Shown: positions 8,704-18,340, numbered from the stretch's first letter. The stretch is DNA of 64,000 bases from DATKJY01 sp964540105 (GCA_964540105.1 CAZILL010000002.1:62001-126000), one strand, 5' to 3'. The notes: generated from the sequence alone by a model not told the origin. Numbers and translations: made by a program.

Positions 8704-10452
8704 ATGAATGTCCTCGTTTATCTTCTCGGCGCCGTTGTTCTCTATCTGTTTGCCTATCGTTTCTACGCTCGGTTCATATCGCGTACGCTGGGCGTGTCGG
8801 ACGCTCGCACGACGCCCGCTGTGGAAGTAAACGACGGCCGCGACTATGTTCCCACTCGCCCATCGGTCCTGTTCGCGCATCACTACTCGACTATTGCCGG
8901 CGCCGGTCCTATTGTGGGGCCGACGCTTGGGATTCTCTACGGCATTGGCCCGGCGTGGTTGTGGGTTGTACTTGGCGCTATCCTGTTTGGGGGCGTTCAC
9001 GATTTGGTCTCGCTCATGGCCTCAGTCCGCGAACGAGGTAGTTCGATGGCCGAGATTGCCCGCAAAGCGCTGGGTCCGACCGGCTTCCTGCTCTTCATTC
9101 TATTCACGGTCGTCATGATCATCTTGGTCACGTCGGCGTTTCTCTCATTGACATCGATCTCGCTCACCTCACTCTGGCCGCTCGAAAAACTTGGCCTGAG
9201 TGAAGGTCAGACCTTCCTGCGCACGGCGATCGTGAATGGTCAGACGGTCGGGATTATTGGCGGTATCGCCTCGACCTCAGTGGTCATCATCACCCTCATC
9301 TCACCGCTGCTGGGGTACCTACTGATTAAGCGCGATATGAGAACGTGGCTCGCTTATGTGATCGCCTGCGCGGTCGGAGCCGTTTCCATCTGGGGCGGGT
9401 TTCTCTGGCCGGTGTCGCTGTCGCCGGAAATCTGGATGGTGATCATCTCTGTCTACACCCTCTTTGCCTGTCAAGCGCCGGTCTGGTTGATTTTGCAGCC
9501 GCGCGACTTCGTGAATGTCCAGATTCTCTATGGCGGCATGGCCGCTATGTTGATCGGCCTTGTCATGGCCGGGTTTGGCGGTGTCGGAGTGGATTATCCG
9601 GTCGCCAGTTTTGATGTGGGAACGACGAAAATGGGTCCGGTCTGGCCCTTTCTGTTCATCACCATCGCGTGTGGAGCGATCTCCGGCTTCCATGCCCTTG
9701 TCTCAGGGGGAACTTCCTCAAAACAACTTATCAAGGAGTCGCAGGCGCGTCCCGTTGCGTATGGCGGGATGCTCCTCGAGAGTCTCCTGGCTGTGCTCGT
9801 GCTTCTGACCATAGCGTCGTCGCTGGCATACAGTGATTATCTGGCCATTACCTGGCCGGAGACCGGCAAGGGGAATCCGATCCTTGCTTTTGCCCTTTCG
9901 ATGGGATATCTGCTCAACAAAGTTACCGGTCTTTCGGTGGCATTTGGCTCCGTGATGGGAATACTCGTTGTCGAAGGGTTTCTGATCACGACTCTGGATA
10001 CCGCTGTGCGCCTCAATCGGTATCTCTTTCAGGAGCTCTGGAAGGCGCTCTTCACCAATCCCCCCAGAGTCATGTCGAGCTACTGGTTCAATTCTGGCCT
10101 GTCGGTCTTTCTCATGTACATGCTGGCCACCAGTAACGGCTATAAGCTTATCTGGCCGCTCTTTGGCGCCTCAAATCAGCTGCTGGCGGCGCTCACGCTG
10201 ATCGCCGTCACGGTTTGGCTTCACCGGGCTGGTAAGCCGAGCTGGTTCACACTGGCACCGGCCATAGTCATGCTGGCCACCACCGTGGCCGCCCTTGTCT
10301 ACTCGCTGGTCTCCGAGTATCTGCCTGCCGGAAATATCTTCCTGTCCGCCACTGACCTCTTCCTTCTGGTTCTTACTCTCGGCGTGCTGGCCCTGACGCT
10401 CAAGCAACTGTTTCAGCCGACTCTTCGACCAAGCTCTGCTCCCTCTTCCTGA
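8704..10452 (+). CDS. cstA: CstA-family transporter (carbon starvation protein)
   Basis: A 582-residue polytopic membrane protein. The N-terminal YRFYARFIS segment, the conserved FAHHYSTIAGAGPIVGP stretch at about 58-74, the FGGVHDL motif and the SGFHALVSGGTSSKQL segment are characteristic of the CstA family, which takes up peptides or pyruvate. About 15 hydrophobic segments are visible. It is shorter than the E. coli protein (about 700) and like the compact CstA of many other phyla. No accessory CstA/YjiY small partner gene follows. Monocistronic by spacing. Substrate cannot be told. Confidence 0.88.
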   Translation: MNVLVYLLGAVVLYLFAYRFYARFISRTLGVSDARTTPAVEVNDGRDYVPTRPSVLFAHHYSTIAGAGPIVGPTLGILYGIGPAWLWVVLGAILFGGVHDLVSLMASVRERGSSMAEIARKALGPTGFLLFILFTVVMIILVTSAFLSLTSISLTSLWPLEKLGLSEGQTFLRTAIVNGQTVGIIGGIASTSVVIITLISPLLGYLLIKRDMRTWLAYVIACAVGAVSIWGGFLWPVSLSPEIWMVIISVYTLFACQAPVWLILQPRDFVNVQILYGGMAAMLIGLVMAGFGGVGVDYPVASFDVGTTKMGPVWPFLFITIACGAISGFHALVSGGTSSKQLIKESQARPVAYGGMLLESLLAVLVLLTIASSLAYSDYLAITWPETGKGNPILAFALSMGYLLNKVTGLSVAFGSVMGILVVEGFLITTLDTAVRLNRYLFQELWKALFTNPPRVMSSYWFNSGLSVFLMYMLATSNGYKLIWPLFGASNQLLAALTLIAVTVWLHRAGKPSWFTLAPAIVMLATTVAALVYSLVSEYLPAGNIFLSATDLFLLVLTLGVLALTLKQLFQPTLRPSSAPSS

Positions 10453-10521
10453 GCAATCCCTTCACAATAAACAATCGCCTCTCCCCGCCGATACTATACG
10501 GGAGGAAACAGTCAGGGATTC

Positions 10522-12081
10522 ATGTCACTATTTCTGGATCGCAACAAGACCCTGTTGCCCCGAATCGACGTCATCTTCCTGTTGACCCGCGTGATGACGC
10601 TGCTGGGGATCGGATGGTTCGTGTTCGACGGCAACTTTGCGTTGACCGATCGGCAGATGCTCTACATTCTGCTGATAACGTTCACCGTACACCTGCTCGT
10701 GTTCTACATTGCTATCCGCGGGAAATTCGATCTCAAACTTGCCTACCTCTCGGCCATCATTTACGACATCATCTTTGTGCCGCTCTACGTTGTGATGACC
10801 GGCGGCATCAATTCGTCGTTCTATCTGCTCTTCTATGTCACCATCTCCGTGGCGGCCTACATGCTCACCTTCTGGTACGCCACGACGATAACGGTGGTGA
10901 TCACGATCCTGTACATTGGCTTGGAGTTCCAGAGTATCACGATCGATCGGCTCTATGACTTCTCCATGCGGATCGGCTTCATGTGGGTCTTCTACCTGGC
11001 TCTTTCATATGCCTCGGACTATCTGCGCCGCTCCGAGGTGCGGCTTCTGAAATTGTTCGACACGCTGAATCTGCGGACCTCGGAGCTTGAAAAGTCGCAG
11101 ACCCAGCTCGAAATGATCTATGAGAACAGCCGCGCCCTGGCCGCTATCCTTGATAGCGATGGTGTCGTTCGTGAGGTCATGGGGATTCTGGGTTCGACCC
11201 TTCAGTACAACCAGTACGGGCTGATCTTCAAAGACAAACAGGGGCAATTTTACTATCGCGCGCGATCCCTCGACGGGCACGACAACTTCCACCTCAAAGC
11301 GGTAGGCGACAAACATGTCGAGTTGATCAAGCGGGTCGCGACCATGCACGAGCCGATTCGCATTAAGGATATTCAGGATCGCGAAGATTATCTTCCCCTG
11401 AGCGACAAAGCGCGCTCGGTGATGATCGTCCCGCTGACTTCCCACGGGCGCACCAACGGCCTGCTGGTTGCGGAATCGTCGACCTTCGATCGCTTCAAGG
11501 AGCGCGATGTCCAGCTCCTGTCGATCGTGGCGCGGGCCGCCGCGCTGGCGCTCGAGAACGCCGAATTGCACAAACGAACCGAAGAATTGACACTGATTGA
11601 TGAGTTGACGGAGACATACAACTATCGCTATTTTGTACAAAAGCTTCAGGAAGAGAAGAAACGCGCTTTGCGCTATGATCTGCCGTTGTCGATCATCATG
11701 GTCGACATCGACTGGTTCAAGAAGCTCAACGATTCGTACGGACACGAGGTCGGCAACGCAGTCCTCAAGGAACTCTCGCGAGTGATCAAAGGCTGCGTGC
11801 GCGACGTCGACATTTTCGCCCGCTACGGCGGGGAGGAATTTGTGATCATCTTGCCGCAAACGCCGGAAGCCGAGGCGACTCAGATTGGACAACGCATTCG
11901 CGAGCAGGTGGAGAGCACGGTTATTGACTCCGGCTCTGCCGGCAAGGTCAAAATCACGGTCTCGGTGGGTGTAAGCGCCTTTCCGGAGAATGGTAAGTCA
12001 CAGGAGGAATTGGTTTCTGTGGCCGACCAGGCGCTCTATCGCGCCAAGGGATCGGGCAAGAATACGGTGTGTACAATATGA
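10522..12081 (+). CDS. Membrane diguanylate cyclase with GAF domain
   Basis: Five to six N-terminal membrane segments (about 15-170), a short coiled linker, a GAF sensor domain (about 200-350), and a C-terminal GGDEF domain. The active site is GGEEF at 436-440, and the inhibitory RxxD site is present as RDVD at 427-430, so product inhibition is expected. This predicts an active c-di-GMP synthase at the inner membrane responding to membrane and GAF-bound signals. Its stop overlaps the start of the NagZ gene as ATGA, suggesting translational coupling to the peptidoglycan-recycling genes. An upstream GGGAGG and an AGGGA lie before the ATG. Confidence 0.9.
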   Translation: MSLFLDRNKTLLPRIDVIFLLTRVMTLLGIGWFVFDGNFALTDRQMLYILLITFTVHLLVFYIAIRGKFDLKLAYLSAIIYDIIFVPLYVVMTGGINSSFYLLFYVTISVAAYMLTFWYATTITVVITILYIGLEFQSITIDRLYDFSMRIGFMWVFYLALSYASDYLRRSEVRLLKLFDTLNLRTSELEKSQTQLEMIYENSRALAAILDSDGVVREVMGILGSTLQYNQYGLIFKDKQGQFYYRARSLDGHDNFHLKAVGDKHVELIKRVATMHEPIRIKDIQDREDYLPLSDKARSVMIVPLTSHGRTNGLLVAESSTFDRFKERDVQLLSIVARAAALALENAELHKRTEELTLIDELTETYNYRYFVQKLQEEKKRALRYDLPLSIIMVDIDWFKKLNDSYGHEVGNAVLKELSRVIKGCVRDVDIFARYGGEEFVIILPQTPEAEATQIGQRIREQVESTVIDSGSAGKVKITVSVGVSAFPENGKSQEELVSVADQALYRAKGSGKNTVCTI

Positions 12082-13088
12082 GTGGACGGCGATCACAGCG
12101 ATCGAAACAGCCGATCGGCCAGCTGTTTATCATGGGCTTCCCAGGGGAACGCCCGCCGACTCCATTTCTGAATTTCCTCGCCGAGGAATCGATTGGGGGC
12201 GTCATCCTGTTCGCGGAAAACTGCCCGACCCACCTGATCGCGCGCCAAAATATCGAAGTCATTCGCTCTGCGGTCACCGGCGTGTCACCGTTCATCGCCA
12301 TCGATCAAGAGGGGGGTCGAGTCTGCCGCCTCCGTGGGGCGCCGGCCGAATACCGAGCGGCATGGGAGTACGGCGGCGAATCGATTGAGCACTTTATCGA
12401 AGAATACTCCCGCTCCGCCGTCTATCTGGAAGCGCTCGGCATCAACCTGAATCTCGCGCCGGTCGCTGACATTTTCCTAGATCAGAACAACAGTTGCCTT
12501 AAGGATCGCTGCTTCGGGGCCAGCGCTATTGCGGTCGTGTCCTATGTAGCGGCGTCGATCCGGGTGTCGCGCGCCAAGGGTCTCCTCTCCTGTCTGAAAC
12601 ACTTCCCCGGACTTGGGGCGGCGGTCAACGATCCGCATCTGCAGACGGCCGTGGCGGATTTTGACGAATACAAGTGGCAGCAACGAGAGCGGATACCGTT
12701 TGCGGCTGGAATTGCCGAAGGAGCCGATCTGCTCATGACCACCCACGTCCTGCTTCCGAAAGTCGACGACACGATAGTTACCGGGTCCGCGCGAATCATC
12801 ACCGAGATGGTGCGTGGTTCCCTTGCCTTCGACGGCCCGATCATCACTGACGATCTCACGATGAAGGGGGCGACCCCCCTCGGCGATATTGGCGAGCGAA
12901 CGATCGCGGCGTTTCTGGCGGGGCATGATCTCCTGTTGTTTGGCACTGACTACGAGGCGGCGTCGGCTGCTTACGATCAATTCACCGATGCCGTTCGCCG
13001 CGGCGAAATCTCCGAGTCACGCTTGCGCGAATCGTTCGATCGCATTGCCGGCAGCAAGTTCAAGATGGCGCGACCGGTGCTCAAATAG
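12078..13088 (+). CDS. nagZ: Beta-N-acetylhexosaminidase, GH3 (NagZ-type)
   Basis: A single-domain GH3 enzyme of 336 residues. It has IDQEGGRV at about 75-82, the NagZ signature KHFPGLG followed four residues later by DPH at 174-187 (catalytic His187), and TDDLTMKG near 257-264 carrying the nucleophile Asp. NagZ removes GlcNAc from cell-wall fragments, giving anhydroMurNAc peptides. A GTG at 12069 also opens the frame, but the ATG at 12078 overlaps the cyclase stop and is preferred. No signal peptide, so cytoplasmic. The next gene is AnmK, the enzyme acting on its product, which supports the assignment. Confidence 0.88.
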   Translation: MSGRRSQRSKQPIGQLFIMGFPGERPPTPFLNFLAEESIGGVILFAENCPTHLIARQNIEVIRSAVTGVSPFIAIDQEGGRVCRLRGAPAEYRAAWEYGGESIEHFIEEYSRSAVYLEALGINLNLAPVADIFLDQNNSCLKDRCFGASAIAVVSYVAASIRVSRAKGLLSCLKHFPGLGAAVNDPHLQTAVADFDEYKWQQRERIPFAAGIAEGADLLMTTHVLLPKVDDTIVTGSARIITEMVRGSLAFDGPIITDDLTMKGATPLGDIGERTIAAFLAGHDLLLFGTDYEAASAAYDQFTDAVRRGEISESRLRESFDRIAGSKFKMARPVLK

Positions 13089-13092
13089 CTCG

Positions 13093-14298
13093 ATGCGACT
13101 TCCCGAGCTCCTGGCGCGACCCTCGATGTGCATTCTGGGGATGAACTCCGGCACTTCTGCCGACGGCCTCGATCTGGCCGTCATCGCCTGTTCGCAGAGC
13201 GGAGCGCGAACAGCGTATCGATCCCTCGCCGGCGCCGTTGTGCCGTATCCTCCCACGATATCAAAGTTAGTCCGCGCGCTCACTGAGGCTCCTGAAGTTC
13301 CGCTGGACGACGTTATTGCGTGCGACAATCTCCTCGGCCAGTTCTACGGGCAGACGGCGAAGCGCTACAGTGGCGCCTTGCGCCGCCGCGGAATACAGGT
13401 CGATGCGATTGCCTCGCACGGTCAAACCGTACGTCACATGCCCCGGAAGCGGCGTTACGGTTCCCACTCTGTGAACGGCACGCTGCAACTGGGCTCACTG
13501 GAACAGGTCGCCTCGGCCACCGGCAAAATCGTCACTGGCGATTTTCGTCAGGCGGACGTCGCGTTAGGACACGAGGGAGCTCCGATCACCGTGGCGGCGA
13601 TGGCACGTTTGTTTTCGCATCCGAAGGAGTCCCGACTCATTCTCAATATTGGCGGGATGTCGAACTACTTCTACTTCCCGAAGCCAGGCAGAGCTGCCAG
13701 GATCGATGCCGCCGACTGCGGCCCCGGCAATAGCCTTTCCGACCTGCTGATGCAACGACTCTACAGGCTGCCGTTTGATCGAGGAGGGAAACGAGCACAG
13801 TTGGGCGCTATCTCACCCGTGTTGCTCAAGCAGTTGCGCGCGCTGCCGTTCTTCAGAGGGCGCGAACGTTCGACCGGTCGAGAGCAGTTCGGCGCGCAAC
13901 TCGTCGACAGCATTGTCGAAGCGGGCAAGAAACTGCGGCTTTCGCCCGCCGATCTCGTGGCAACAGGCGGCGAGCTCACCGCGGTCACCGTGAGTGCGGC
14001 CTTACGTCCGTTGCTCAAACGAGATCGAAGCCTGGGAAAATTGTATTTGACCGGAGGCGGGATTCGTAACGACTATATCACGCGCCGGATAGCGTTTCAT
14101 TTGCCCGAGGTGACGATCGACTCTGTTCAAAGCTTAGGGTACGACCCCGATTTGGTCGAGGCGAGCGCCTATGCTGTGATGGGACATGCCTGTATATGTT
14201 CCAAGCCGTCGAGGACTCGTTTTCAACCCGGACGCGAACAGACGCGCTTTCCGGTCTTGGGCAAGATTGTGCAGCCACCGCAGGGATTGACAACATGA
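13093..14298 (+). CDS. anmK: Anhydro-N-acetylmuramic acid kinase
   Basis: A 401-residue sugar kinase of the AnmK family: MNSGTSADGLDLA at the N terminus (ATP phosphate loop), IASHGQTVRHMP, TGDFRQADVALGHEGAP, LNIGGMSNYFYFP and DCGPGNSLSD, plus VATGGELTA and LTGGGIRNDYI in the C-terminal lobe. It phosphorylates and opens 1,6-anhydroMurNAc to MurNAc-6-phosphate in peptidoglycan recycling. The ATG at 13093 lies four bases after the NagZ stop. About 30 residues at the C terminus extend beyond the usual end and overlap the next gene's start (ATGA). No MurQ etherase is seen in the window. Confidence 0.93.
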   Translation: MRLPELLARPSMCILGMNSGTSADGLDLAVIACSQSGARTAYRSLAGAVVPYPPTISKLVRALTEAPEVPLDDVIACDNLLGQFYGQTAKRYSGALRRRGIQVDAIASHGQTVRHMPRKRRYGSHSVNGTLQLGSLEQVASATGKIVTGDFRQADVALGHEGAPITVAAMARLFSHPKESRLILNIGGMSNYFYFPKPGRAARIDAADCGPGNSLSDLLMQRLYRLPFDRGGKRAQLGAISPVLLKQLRALPFFRGRERSTGREQFGAQLVDSIVEAGKKLRLSPADLVATGGELTAVTVSAALRPLLKRDRSLGKLYLTGGGIRNDYITRRIAFHLPEVTIDSVQSLGYDPDLVEASAYAVMGHACICSKPSRTRFQPGREQTRFPVLGKIVQPPQGLTT

Positions 14299-15584
14299 CT
14301 ATGCTTCGAAAAGGACTTCGCCTGTTGAAAACAGCGACAACTTATTTGTTCCGTCTGGCGACGGCGCTCCTTGTCATGATCCTATTCTGGAGCTGCACCT
14401 CGGTGCCGGGAATCAAGGACGAGACGATGACGCCGGTCATTCGTGTTCCTTTCCTTCGTGTCCTCCTTCAGGAAAACAAGAGTGAGATCAGCGTCGATGC
14501 CGACGGCTCCTTTGCCATCGAGTGTCTCGTCGGTGATCAGCAGACCGTGTTCTATTCGGCGCAGCCCGTGACCATTCGATTGTACGGAACCACGCTGGCC
14601 GTGGATGAACGAGATGGGGAACTCATTCAAAAAGGGATGACTGAGATCAACCTGATTCCCCGCGGTCATGATACCCGCATGCGCGTCGAGAATCGCCGCT
14701 ACCGAGGGATTATCAAGGTCCTCCCGTACGCCAATTCGCTCCAGTTGATCAATGTGATCTACATGGAAGATTACCTTCGCGGGGTTGTGCCGCCCGAGAT
14801 CGGTCCGCGAGACGAGAACGAGCTGGAAGCGATCAAGGCGCAGGCCGTGGCCGCCCGAACTTACGCGATCGGACACCTGCAGCAATACGTTGGCGAAGCG
14901 TATGACATGAAGTCGACCGTGGTGGATCAGGTGTATGAAGGCGTGGAATCGGAAAACCACCTGGTCAACAGCGCCATCGATCAGACCGTCGGCCACGTAG
15001 TCATGTTCCAGGGGGATTTCATCAATGCCTATTATCACTCAACCTGTGGCGGTATGACCGACGACATCGCTCAGGTCTGGGACAAACCCGCTCAGCCGTA
15101 TCTCAAGCCGATCGACGACAGTTCAGCCTGCTCCTGGTCCAAGTATTACAACTGGCAGGAATCGTTCAGCGAAGTGCAGATGCGGGGTAGACTCGAGCAA
15201 TATCTCTCCGGGGATCGGGGACGCGACATCAGGCTCGCGCCGATCACCGACATGGTTGTGGCCGAGCGTACGCCGGGCGGACGAGTTGCCAAACTAATAG
15301 TTCGCACTGAAACCGATGTCTATCGTTTCTCCAAAGATCGCATACGCTGGGTGGTTGGACGCACGTCGAATCCCGATCTGATACTCCCCTCGGATAGATT
15401 CGACATCGTCATTGTCCGCGATCGAAACGACCATGTTGAGGCGATCACTGTCAAGGGGCACGGCTACGGTCATGGCGTCGGGATGTGTCAGTGCGGCGCG
15501 ATCGGTCTCTCCCGCACCGGCTGGAAATTCGATCAGATCATCAAACGCTATTACACTGGCGTCGACATCAAAAAGCTGTATTGA
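14295..15584 (+). CDS. SpoIID/LytB-type peptidoglycan lytic protein, probably a lipoprotein
   Basis: An N-terminal hydrophobic segment ends in a Cys (FWSC, about residue 36), a weak lipobox. The SpoIID domain follows: MEDYLRGVVPPEIG, AQAVAARTYA with the catalytic-type Glu/Arg region, YHSTCGG, and the C-terminal GHGYGHGVGMCQCGA. SpoIID enzymes are lytic transglycosylases cutting glycan strands lacking stem peptides; the domain also occurs in non-sporulating bacteria. The frame opens at 14196, but the ATG at 14295 overlapping the AnmK stop is preferred. Last gene of the cyclase-nagZ-anmK unit, it would supply the anhydro-sugar fragments the other two process. Confidence 0.85.
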   Translation: MTMLRKGLRLLKTATTYLFRLATALLVMILFWSCTSVPGIKDETMTPVIRVPFLRVLLQENKSEISVDADGSFAIECLVGDQQTVFYSAQPVTIRLYGTTLAVDERDGELIQKGMTEINLIPRGHDTRMRVENRRYRGIIKVLPYANSLQLINVIYMEDYLRGVVPPEIGPRDENELEAIKAQAVAARTYAIGHLQQYVGEAYDMKSTVVDQVYEGVESENHLVNSAIDQTVGHVVMFQGDFINAYYHSTCGGMTDDIAQVWDKPAQPYLKPIDDSSACSWSKYYNWQESFSEVQMRGRLEQYLSGDRGRDIRLAPITDMVVAERTPGGRVAKLIVRTETDVYRFSKDRIRWVVGRTSNPDLILPSDRFDIVIVRDRNDHVEAITVKGHGYGHGVGMCQCGAIGLSRTGWKFDQIIKRYYTGVDIKKLY

Positions 15585-15634
15585 TCGTTCTGTTTTTTTT
15601 TGCGTTGACCAGGTCTTCGTTTCACATTGTTCCC

Positions 15635-17137
15635 GTGAGTGAATCATTCGGCATCGGCAGGTTGACGCGCGCGCCCCAGTTATGTGCAGCGCTCGCGCTC
15701 GCGGGCATTCTGATGGTCTGTCCCGTTCAGTCGATTCGAGCCGGCGGCTATGAGGTCGGTTTGTATGGAGGCGTCGCCAAACCAAGTGGCGGGACATTCT
15801 TCGATTTCAAGGCGGGAGCGTCGTACGGGTTATTTGTCGAACGAACCCTCGGAGATTCATGGTCCGCGAGGGTGGACTTCTCGCTGGCAAAGCTCCACAA
15901 CAGGACCGATCGTCCCCTAACAGATTCTCTCGGATCAATTCCTGACAACGCTCTCCTCGATTTCAATATGAAGCGGCTCGGCGCTTCAGTCGATCGTCGG
16001 CTTTTTTCATCGTCGCGTCGATTCAATTTGACGATCGGTGCGGGAGTTGGTATGATGCTGTGGAAAATGACGAACCCGGTGGATGGTTCGACGTACGAAT
16101 CAACGATAGGCGAGCATCAGGGAAAGCGCGCCTTTTCGGCTACGGAACTGTTCGTATCGACATCTACCGGGTTGCATTTTGCCATTTTCCCTCGCGTTGT
16201 GCTCTCGGCGAATGCCCGAGTAGATTATCTCACCGGAGCAGGAACGAACTTCGATCCGCGAGTTGATTCCGAGCGGGATCGCTGGCTGGGGAGTGCGTTT
16301 TTCGGTTTGGCGTTCCGTTTTGGAGCGCGCGGCGAGAACGCTGACTTTGTGTCCACCGAGAACTGGAGCGTACGGCCACCGACTCGCTCGCGGGCGCGGA
16401 TGAATCGCGAAGTCTTGCGCGACAGCGACCACGACGGAATCTCGGATAGTCTTGACCGATGCCCGAACACGCCGGTCAGCGCCATGGTCGACGCGCGCGG
16501 CTGTCCTATCGATTCCGATGGAGACGGTGTACCAGATATTTACGACGATTGTTCCGGCACCGCTGCTGCGGCCTATGGCAAAGTTGATATTCACGGCTGC
16601 CCGGTCGACGCTGATTTTGACGGCGTGCCTGATTTTGTCGATCAGTGTCCGAACAATAAGATCGGTTCGGCGGTGGACTCGGCCGGTTGTCCGATAGACT
16701 CCGATCACGACTCGGTGCCCGATGGACTCGACGACTGCCCCGGGACGCTCCCCGGTATTCCGGTCGACCAGCACGGTTGTCTTGACATGATTATGTTCTC
16801 GGAGCCGATGGTTCTGAATGTGGATTACAGTCCGGGGTCGTTTGAAATCGACCAGCGCACCAAGGATCGGATCGAGAAGCTGGCGCGTGTTCTCCTGCTG
16901 GTGCCGAATGTCCGGCTGGATATCAATTCTTATACCGACGACATTGGCAGCGACGTTGCCAATATCAAGCTTTCAGAAAAACGGGCGAACCGGATTCGAG
17001 ACTTCCTTGTTGCCAACGGGGTCACGACCGACCGCATCAAACCGTACGGCCGGGGCAAGACAAGCCCGGTGGCGTCCAACCAAACCACCGACGGACGCGC
17101 GCGGAACCGACGGATCGAAATCCTCTTCTATAAATAA
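15635..17137 (+). CDS. OmpA-family outer-membrane protein with thrombospondin type 3 repeats
   Basis: After a signal peptide ending SIRA, an N-terminal domain of about 200 residues has beta-barrel character (alternating hydrophobic strands). Four thrombospondin type 3 repeats follow (DSDHDGISDSLDRCP, DSDGDGVPDIYDDC, DADFDGVPDFVDQCP, DSDHDSVPDGLDDCP), Ca-binding and separated by CPxD units. The C-terminal OmpA/MotB domain has the peptidoglycan-binding pattern with LSEKRANRIRDFL and GRGKTSPVASNQT. It links the outer membrane to the wall. The start is uncertain: a TTG at 15581 overlaps the SpoIID stop and the GTG at 15635 gives a better signal peptide, but neither has a clear ribosome-binding site. 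It probably shares the transcript. Confidence 0.85.
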   Translation: MSESFGIGRLTRAPQLCAALALAGILMVCPVQSIRAGGYEVGLYGGVAKPSGGTFFDFKAGASYGLFVERTLGDSWSARVDFSLAKLHNRTDRPLTDSLGSIPDNALLDFNMKRLGASVDRRLFSSSRRFNLTIGAGVGMMLWKMTNPVDGSTYESTIGEHQGKRAFSATELFVSTSTGLHFAIFPRVVLSANARVDYLTGAGTNFDPRVDSERDRWLGSAFFGLAFRFGARGENADFVSTENWSVRPPTRSRARMNREVLRDSDHDGISDSLDRCPNTPVSAMVDARGCPIDSDGDGVPDIYDDCSGTAAAAYGKVDIHGCPVDADFDGVPDFVDQCPNNKIGSAVDSAGCPIDSDHDSVPDGLDDCPGTLPGIPVDQHGCLDMIMFSEPMVLNVDYSPGSFEIDQRTKDRIEKLARVLLLVPNVRLDINSYTDDIGSDVANIKLSEKRANRIRDFLVANGVTTDRIKPYGRGKTSPVASNQTTDGRARNRRIEILFYK

Positions 17138-17159
17138 CGCGAGAGAAGAAAAAGAACTT

Positions 17160-17717
17160 ATGCTCGGCTACAACTGCGAAACGCTCGACAACGCGAAACT
17201 GAGTCGCTACGCGGTTGTCAGCTTTCTTCCGGAAGCGCTGGAACTGATCGTCGCCCCCATCCGCCGACGCTTTGACCCCGACTACAACGTTATCGCTTCT
17301 CACCTCAGCATTGTGTTTCCGTTTTCTACCGACAAACCGCTCGACGTTGTCTCCGATATTGTGAAGCGCGCGGCGGAAAGCACCCCCCCTTTGGCAGTCC
17401 AGCTAAATTCTATCGGCGATTTCTATCCAGCCTTCCCGCTCGTGTACTGGAGTGTGAAGCGACACACTCTCATCGATCAGCTCTATCGAACTCTCTACGC
17501 CGATCTCAATTTGGCTCTTCCCCACAAGCAATTCAATCCGCATGTCACGGTCGCACGGGAGATTTCGGCGCACCGGGTTGTTTTCGTCAAGGATCAGATC
17601 GCCCCGTACTTGTTTGACGACCATTATCAGGCCGATTCAATTGACCTTGTCGCCCCGCTGGCGTCCGGTAACTGGGTATCGGTCCGGACCTTCCCGCTCA
17701 GCGGCCGTCCATCATAG
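17160..17717 (+). CDS. 2H phosphoesterase / 2'-5' RNA ligase-like protein
   Basis: A 185-residue protein with the two HxT/S-type motifs of the 2H superfamily, SHLSIVFPF near residue 47-55 and PHVTVAR near 125-131, which form the catalytic cleft. Members act on cyclic phosphodiesters or 2'-5' linked RNA; the exact substrate cannot be told. The frame runs upstream into the OmpA gene, but the ATG at 17160 after GAGAGAAG is the sensible start, 22 bases after the OmpA stop. No signal peptide. It could be last in the preceding plus-strand run. Confidence 0.75.
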   Translation: MLGYNCETLDNAKLSRYAVVSFLPEALELIVAPIRRRFDPDYNVIASHLSIVFPFSTDKPLDVVSDIVKRAAESTPPLAVQLNSIGDFYPAFPLVYWSVKRHTLIDQLYRTLYADLNLALPHKQFNPHVTVAREISAHRVVFVKDQIAPYLFDDHYQADSIDLVAPLASGNWVSVRTFPLSGRPS

Positions 17718-17771
17718 GCACGACATGGAAATGGCGCGCTCATGCGTGCCACCGATCTGCCCGTCGACGCA

Positions 17772-17800
17772 CAAAAAAAAGCGGCCACACGGCCGCTTAA
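17772..17800 (-). terminator. Rho-independent terminator of the tetrahaem cytochrome gene
   Basis: On the minus strand an 8-bp perfect stem (AAGCGGCC / GGCCGCTT) with a GTGT loop is followed by a run of eight T. It starts about 20 bases after the stop of the cytochrome gene. Confidence 0.85.
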
Positions 17801-17821
17801 TCTCAAAACTGGTTCAGTTCT

Positions 17822-18340
17822 CTATTTCTTTTCGGGAGCCGCAGCCTTGACCGGGTGCACCAGCAGTTTCATCTTCTCGAAATTGAATTCCTTGAAGTTT
17901 GGATTCCCTTCCTTCTTGTGGCACTTCACACAAGTCGCTTCGGTCGGGATCACCAGACCGGCTTCAACCGCGACCTTCAACTGCGCCACTTTGTCGGCTT
18001 TGAACTTGGCAGCGCTCATGATGGTCGGCTTTTTGTATTCAGAGCCGGCGCCGTGGCATGCTTCACACTGCACGCCATTGAGCTGAGCCTTCTCGGCGGT
18101 CATGCCGGTTTGATGGCAGGTCACGCATTCCGCTTTCGTCTGTTCTTCCGGCTTGAGGGCGTCCCACGCCTTGGCGTGCTTGCTCTCGGACCATGCCGCA
18201 AACTGCGCCTTGTGGCACATCTTGCATTTTTCCGCGCCCACATATGTGGCCGCTGCTTTCGCCGCTGCCGGTTTGTCCTGCGCTGTCACGGCCGCCGTCA
18301 CTGCGACAATTACTGCGAGCACTGTTGTCAGTTTCTTCAT
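17822..18340 (-). CDS. Periplasmic tetrahaem cytochrome c (c554-like)
   Basis: A signal peptide ending VTAQ precedes a 150-residue domain with four CxxCH haem sites: CKMCH, CVTCH, CEACH and CVKCH. The order and spacing, with YVGAEKC before the first site and GVQCEACHGAGSEY around the third, match the cytochrome c554 class of multihaem cytochromes. A Lys/Ala-rich C-terminal tail ends the protein. It would carry electrons in the periplasm; a partner such as the octahaem/NrfD complex at 48.3-51.1 kb is possible but unproven. Promoter at 18419-18447 and terminator at 17772-17800 make it a single-gene unit. Confidence 0.9.
   Translation of the reverse strand: MKKLTTVLAVIVAVTAAVTAQDKPAAAKAAATYVGAEKCKMCHKAQFAAWSESKHAKAWDALKPEEQTKAECVTCHQTGMTAEKAQLNGVQCEACHGAGSEYKKPTIMSAAKFKADKVAQLKVAVEAGLVIPTEATCVKCHKKEGNPNFKEFNFEKMKLLVHPVKAAAPEKK

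Noticed and set aside
11005..11892. 295-codon minus-strand frame
   Set aside because: Antisense to the cyclase GAF/GGDEF region; shadow frame.
12889..13092. Upstream extension of the AnmK frame
   Set aside because: It overlaps NagZ completely and lacks the conserved AnmK start; the ATG at 13093 fits.
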